Shown here piece by piece: positions 61,543-64,000 of a DNA stretch of 64,000 nucleotides. The notes beneath the pieces are model-generated. The model was not told the DNA's origin, did no database searches, and saw only the letters and a program-made list of their open reading frames with translations. The stretch spans positions 83,996 to 147,995 of the forward strand of contig RHKY01000023.1 in assembly GCA_008363385.1 (NCBI GenBank). The letters run 5' to 3'. Both the position numbers and the translations under genes were made by a program. The stretch is from Acidobacteriota bacterium. GTDB taxonomy: Bacteria > Acidobacteriota > Thermoanaerobaculia > UBA5066. Every line of letters starts with the position of its first letter. Positions within the stretch are counted from its first letter, which is position 1.

Positions 61543-63347
61543 CGGGGCGCCTCCTCGCGGTACATCGCCTCGATCTCCGCCCGGAATCTCTCGGCGGCCG
61601 CGCGGCGCCGGACCTTCAGGGTCGGCGTGACCTCGCCCCCCTCGACCGTCAGGGCTTGAGGGAGGAGCGTGAACCTCGCGATCCGCTCGTGGGGCGCCAG
61701 CCGCTCCGAGCGCTCGTCGATCCGCCTCCGGTAGAACGCCAGGACCTCCGGCCGCGCGATCAGCTCCTCGCGCGAGGAGAACGGGACGCCCTCGGCCCGG
61801 GCCCACTCCTCGAGCGCCTCGAAGGCGGGGACCACCAGGGCGGTGACGAAGCGCCGGTCGTCGCCGAAGACGGTCACCTGCTCGACGTAGAGGTCGGCTC
61901 CGACGGTCGACTCGACGAGCTGAGGCGCGACGTACTTGCCCCCGGAGGTCTTGAAGAGGTCCTTGATCCGCTCCCGGACCTCGAGGAGGCCGTCGTCGCG
62001 GAGCCTCCCGGCGTCTCCCGTCCGGAACCACCCGTCGCGGAAGACCTCGGCGGTCTCCCGCGGCCGGCCGTAGTAGCCCTTCATCACGGTGTCGCCTCGG
62101 ACGAGGATCTCGCCGTCGCCGGCGATCCGGACCTCCACGCCCTCGAGCGGGCGGCCGACGGTCCCGGGCCGGAACCGGCTCGTCTCGTGGCAGGAGACCG
62201 TCGCCGTCGTCTCGGTCAGCCCGTAGCCCTGGCAGAGGAAGATCCCGGCGGCGTGGAAGAACTCCTCGATCTCGCGCGAGATCGCGGCGCCCGCGCACGG
62301 CATGAGCCGGATCCGGCCCCCGACGATCGCCCGGACCTTCCGGAGGACCAGCCGGTCGGCGATCGCGTGCCGGAGGCGAAGCGACGGCGGCAGCGGCGAT
62401 TCCTCTCGCCGGAGCGCGGCCGCCTCGGCCCCCGTGCGGAGCGCCCACCGGAAGAGCCGGCGCTTCGCCGCGCCCGCCGACTCCAGCCGGTGGTGGACCT
62501 TCGCGTGGATCTTCTCGTAGAGCCGCGGCACCGAGCACATCGCCGTCGGGCGCACCTCGGCGAGGCACTCGACCACGTTCGCGGGGTCCTCGCAGTAGGC
62601 GTTCACCACCCCGCGGTAGAGGACGTAGTACGTCCAGGCCCTCTCGAAGACGTGGGAGAGCGGCAGGAAGCAGAGCGAGACGTCCCCCTCGCCCAGGGGC
62701 GGGAGGCGCCGGTCGTGGAGGGGAGCCGTCGCCGTGAAGTTGGCGTGCGTGAGCATCACGCCCTTCGGCTCGCCGGTCGTCCCGGACGTGTAGATCAGGG
62801 TCAGGAGGTCGTCGCCGGAGGCGCGGGCGAGGCGCGAGGCGACCTCCGCGTCGAGGTCCGTGGCGGTGGGAGCGTCGTCCCGGACCAGGAAGTCGGCCAA
62901 AGCGACGGTCCCCGGCGCCGAGCGGGCGACCGCGTCGTCGAAGACCACCACGCGCTCGAGCGCGGGCATCTCGCCCTGGACGGACCGGACCTTCTCCCAC
63001 CCCTCCCGGCCGCCTGCGAAGACCAGCTTCGCGCCCGCGTCGCGGAGGATCCAAGCGGCCTGCGAGGCCGCGCTCGTCGCGTGGATCGGGACCGAGACGC
63101 CGCGCGCCCGCTGGATCGCCAGGTCGGCGACCGTCCACTCGGGACGGTTCGGCGAGAGGATGCCGACCCGGTCGCCCTCGCCGACGCCCGCGGCGACGAG
63201 CCCGCGGGCGGCCGCGCGGACCGCCTCGCCGAGCTCCCGCCACGAGACGTCCCGCCACGTCCCGTCCACCCGGTGGCGGAGCGCGGGCCGCTCCCCCCGC
63301 CGGGCCACCGCGTCGTCGAAGACGGAGATGAAGTGCCGGCCGTCCAC
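61539..63347 (-). CDS. long-chain fatty-acid-CoA ligase (AMP-forming)
   Basis: 602 aa from GTG 63347; an upstream GTG at 63434 would add 29 Arg-rich residues that look non-coding. ATP loop YTSGTTGEPKGVMLTH, GYGLTETTATVS, YYGRPRETAEVFRDGWFRTGDAGRL and the C-terminal ERIKDLFKTSGGKYVAPQ with catalytic Lys show an ANL enzyme. The FadD15/long-chain type is suggested by LPLSHVFERAWTYYVLYRG. It activates fatty acids for lipid synthesis or beta-oxidation. Translationally coupled to the antiporter, an odd pair. Confidence 0.9.
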   Translation of the reverse strand: MDGRHFISVFDDAVARRGERPALRHRVDGTWRDVSWRELGEAVRAAARGLVAAGVGEGDRVGILSPNRPEWTVADLAIQRARGVSVPIHATSAASQAAWILRDAGAKLVFAGGREGWEKVRSVQGEMPALERVVVFDDAVARSAPGTVALADFLVRDDAPTATDLDAEVASRLARASGDDLLTLIYTSGTTGEPKGVMLTHANFTATAPLHDRRLPPLGEGDVSLCFLPLSHVFERAWTYYVLYRGVVNAYCEDPANVVECLAEVRPTAMCSVPRLYEKIHAKVHHRLESAGAAKRRLFRWALRTGAEAAALRREESPLPPSLRLRHAIADRLVLRKVRAIVGGRIRLMPCAGAAISREIEEFFHAAGIFLCQGYGLTETTATVSCHETSRFRPGTVGRPLEGVEVRIAGDGEILVRGDTVMKGYYGRPRETAEVFRDGWFRTGDAGRLRDDGLLEVRERIKDLFKTSGGKYVAPQLVESTVGADLYVEQVTVFGDDRRFVTALVVPAFEALEEWARAEGVPFSSREELIARPEVLAFYRRRIDERSERLAPHERIARFTLLPQALTVEGGEVTPTLKVRRRAAAERFRAEIEAMYREEAPR

Positions 63348-63473
63348 GCGGCTATCGTCCCACCTTTCGACGACGCCCGCGGGGAGTGCCGAGCCGAGTG
63401 CTCGGGCGCGAGAGACGTTCCGGCGCCGGGCCACCAGGCCGGCCGTGGTTCCGGGTTGACGAACCGGGAGGGA

Positions 63474-63977
63474 TCAGCTCGGCCGGAGACCGGCCTGGAG
63501 CGGGTGGCCCCACCGGAGGCCCGGGAACCGCGCGAAGTCGCGGTCCGTCGTCACCCACTCGCACCCCGACTCGACCGCGAGCGCCGCGAGCCAGGCGTCC
63601 GGGACGAGGTTGCCTCGCACGCCGCACTCCCGGCAGAGCCGGGTGAAGATCTCCCAGTGCCTGGGGCCCGGCACGATCTCGACGGCGTTCGGGCGGTCCC
63701 GGACCTCGTGGACGAAGGCGAGCGCGCTCTCGAGCGGCGTCGGCTCGCGGAAGACGCGGGGATGCGTGACGACACGCAGGAACCCGCTCAGCACGAGGTC
63801 GGAGACCCCGTACGCGGAGTCGGCCCCGAGGGTCGCCTCCAGCCACTTCCGGTGCTTCGGGTGGTCCGGGGCGTCGCGGCGGTGAGCGTGGACGAGGACG
63901 TTAACAGCCCGTGGCGTAAGCCTGTCGTCCGAGTGGGAGGGCCTGCGTGGCGCGGACAGGAGCGATCGAGACGTCAT
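63474..63977 (-). CDS. PIN-domain (VapC-like) protein, first catalytic Asp missing
   Basis: NVLVHAHRRDAPDH, GVSDLVLSGFLRVVTHPRVF, VPDAWLAALAVESGCEWVTTDRDFARFPGLRW all match VapC toxins of the TA-system PIN family. The start of the fold, usually DxNVLV, reads AVNVLV (Ala24), so the first acidic ligand of the metal site is gone. The 20 residues before it do not look like PIN. Either the true N-terminus has been replaced or the gene has decayed. No antitoxin is visible; it would be expected upstream, at or beyond the window edge. The start codon is uncertain. Confidence 0.65.
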   Translation of the reverse strand: MTSRSLLSAPRRPSHSDDRLTPRAVNVLVHAHRRDAPDHPKHRKWLEATLGADSAYGVSDLVLSGFLRVVTHPRVFREPTPLESALAFVHEVRDRPNAVEIVPGPRHWEIFTRLCRECGVRGNLVPDAWLAALAVESGCEWVTTDRDFARFPGLRWGHPLQAGLRPS

Positions 63978-64000
63978 CGTCTCGGAAGGCGGCGTATCCG

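Overview
The window is about 70% G+C chromosomal DNA from a Gram-negative bacterium. LPS (kdsB), LolA-type lipoprotein export and an outer-membrane beta-barrel protein ending in Phe show a diderm envelope. A Ser/Thr kinase fused to a PD40/TolB-like propeller, NHL-repeat secreted proteins, 'PCRVLDTR...GYF' secreted modules and a fused NfnAB enzyme fit Acidobacteriota best, perhaps the Thermoanaerobaculia or Holophagae side. This placement is inferred from gene content, with no rRNA or other marker in the window. Gene density is high and almost all genes are typical chromosomal genes. I see no insertion sequence, prophage, CRISPR array, tRNA or rRNA.

Layout. 0-11.3 kb: a bacterial enhancer-binding-protein-like regulator with an abnormal GAFTGA loop, then two very large secreted repeat proteins: a 2073-aa subtilase and an NHL propeller protein that is frameshifted near its end. 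Both are followed by the same 61-nt perfect hairpin. 11.3-20.6 kb, mostly minus strand: pyrG-kdsB, a TPR protein, a polyprenyl diphosphate synthase, yajQ-lolA-purH, a secreted protein, a plus-strand cupin and a T4-lysozyme-like protein. 20.8-25.0 kb: a 991-aa outer-membrane barrel protein and recA. 25.1-31.8 kb: a tightly coupled operon pgpA-murB-manC-moxR-DUF58-transglutaminase, every junction a 4-nt stop/start overlap. 31.8-35.2 kb: a MerR regulator with a textbook operator-in-spacer promoter, coupled to a VIT-VWA protein, then small uncertain genes. 35.3-39.2 kb: an NfnA-NfnB-rubrerythrin fusion and a hemerythrin. 39.7-44.5 kb: exopolysaccharide genes (three GT4 glycosyltransferases and a WcaJ-type initiating transferase). 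44.6-51.2 kb: the fatty-acid block yceD-rpmF-plsX-fabH-fabD-ybaK-fabG-acpP-fabF. 51.3-64.0 kb: a polytopic membrane protein, an EthD-like protein, a sirtuin, a spermidine-synthase-like methyltransferase-fold protein, exonuclease III, a kinase-PD40 receptor, a third PCR-module secreted protein, a CPA2 antiporter coupled to a long-chain acyl-CoA ligase, and a PIN-domain protein.

How the parts fit: much of the window builds the envelope. pgpA, plsX, fab and fadD-like genes make phospholipid; murB, ispB, manC, wcaJ and the GT4 genes make wall and surface polysaccharide; lolA and the barrel protein serve the outer membrane. The least-explained parts are the PCR-module secretome with its mobile-looking hairpin, the regulator next to it, the MerR/VIT-VWA pair, the lysozyme-like protein without a signal peptide and the Nfn-rubrerythrin fusion.
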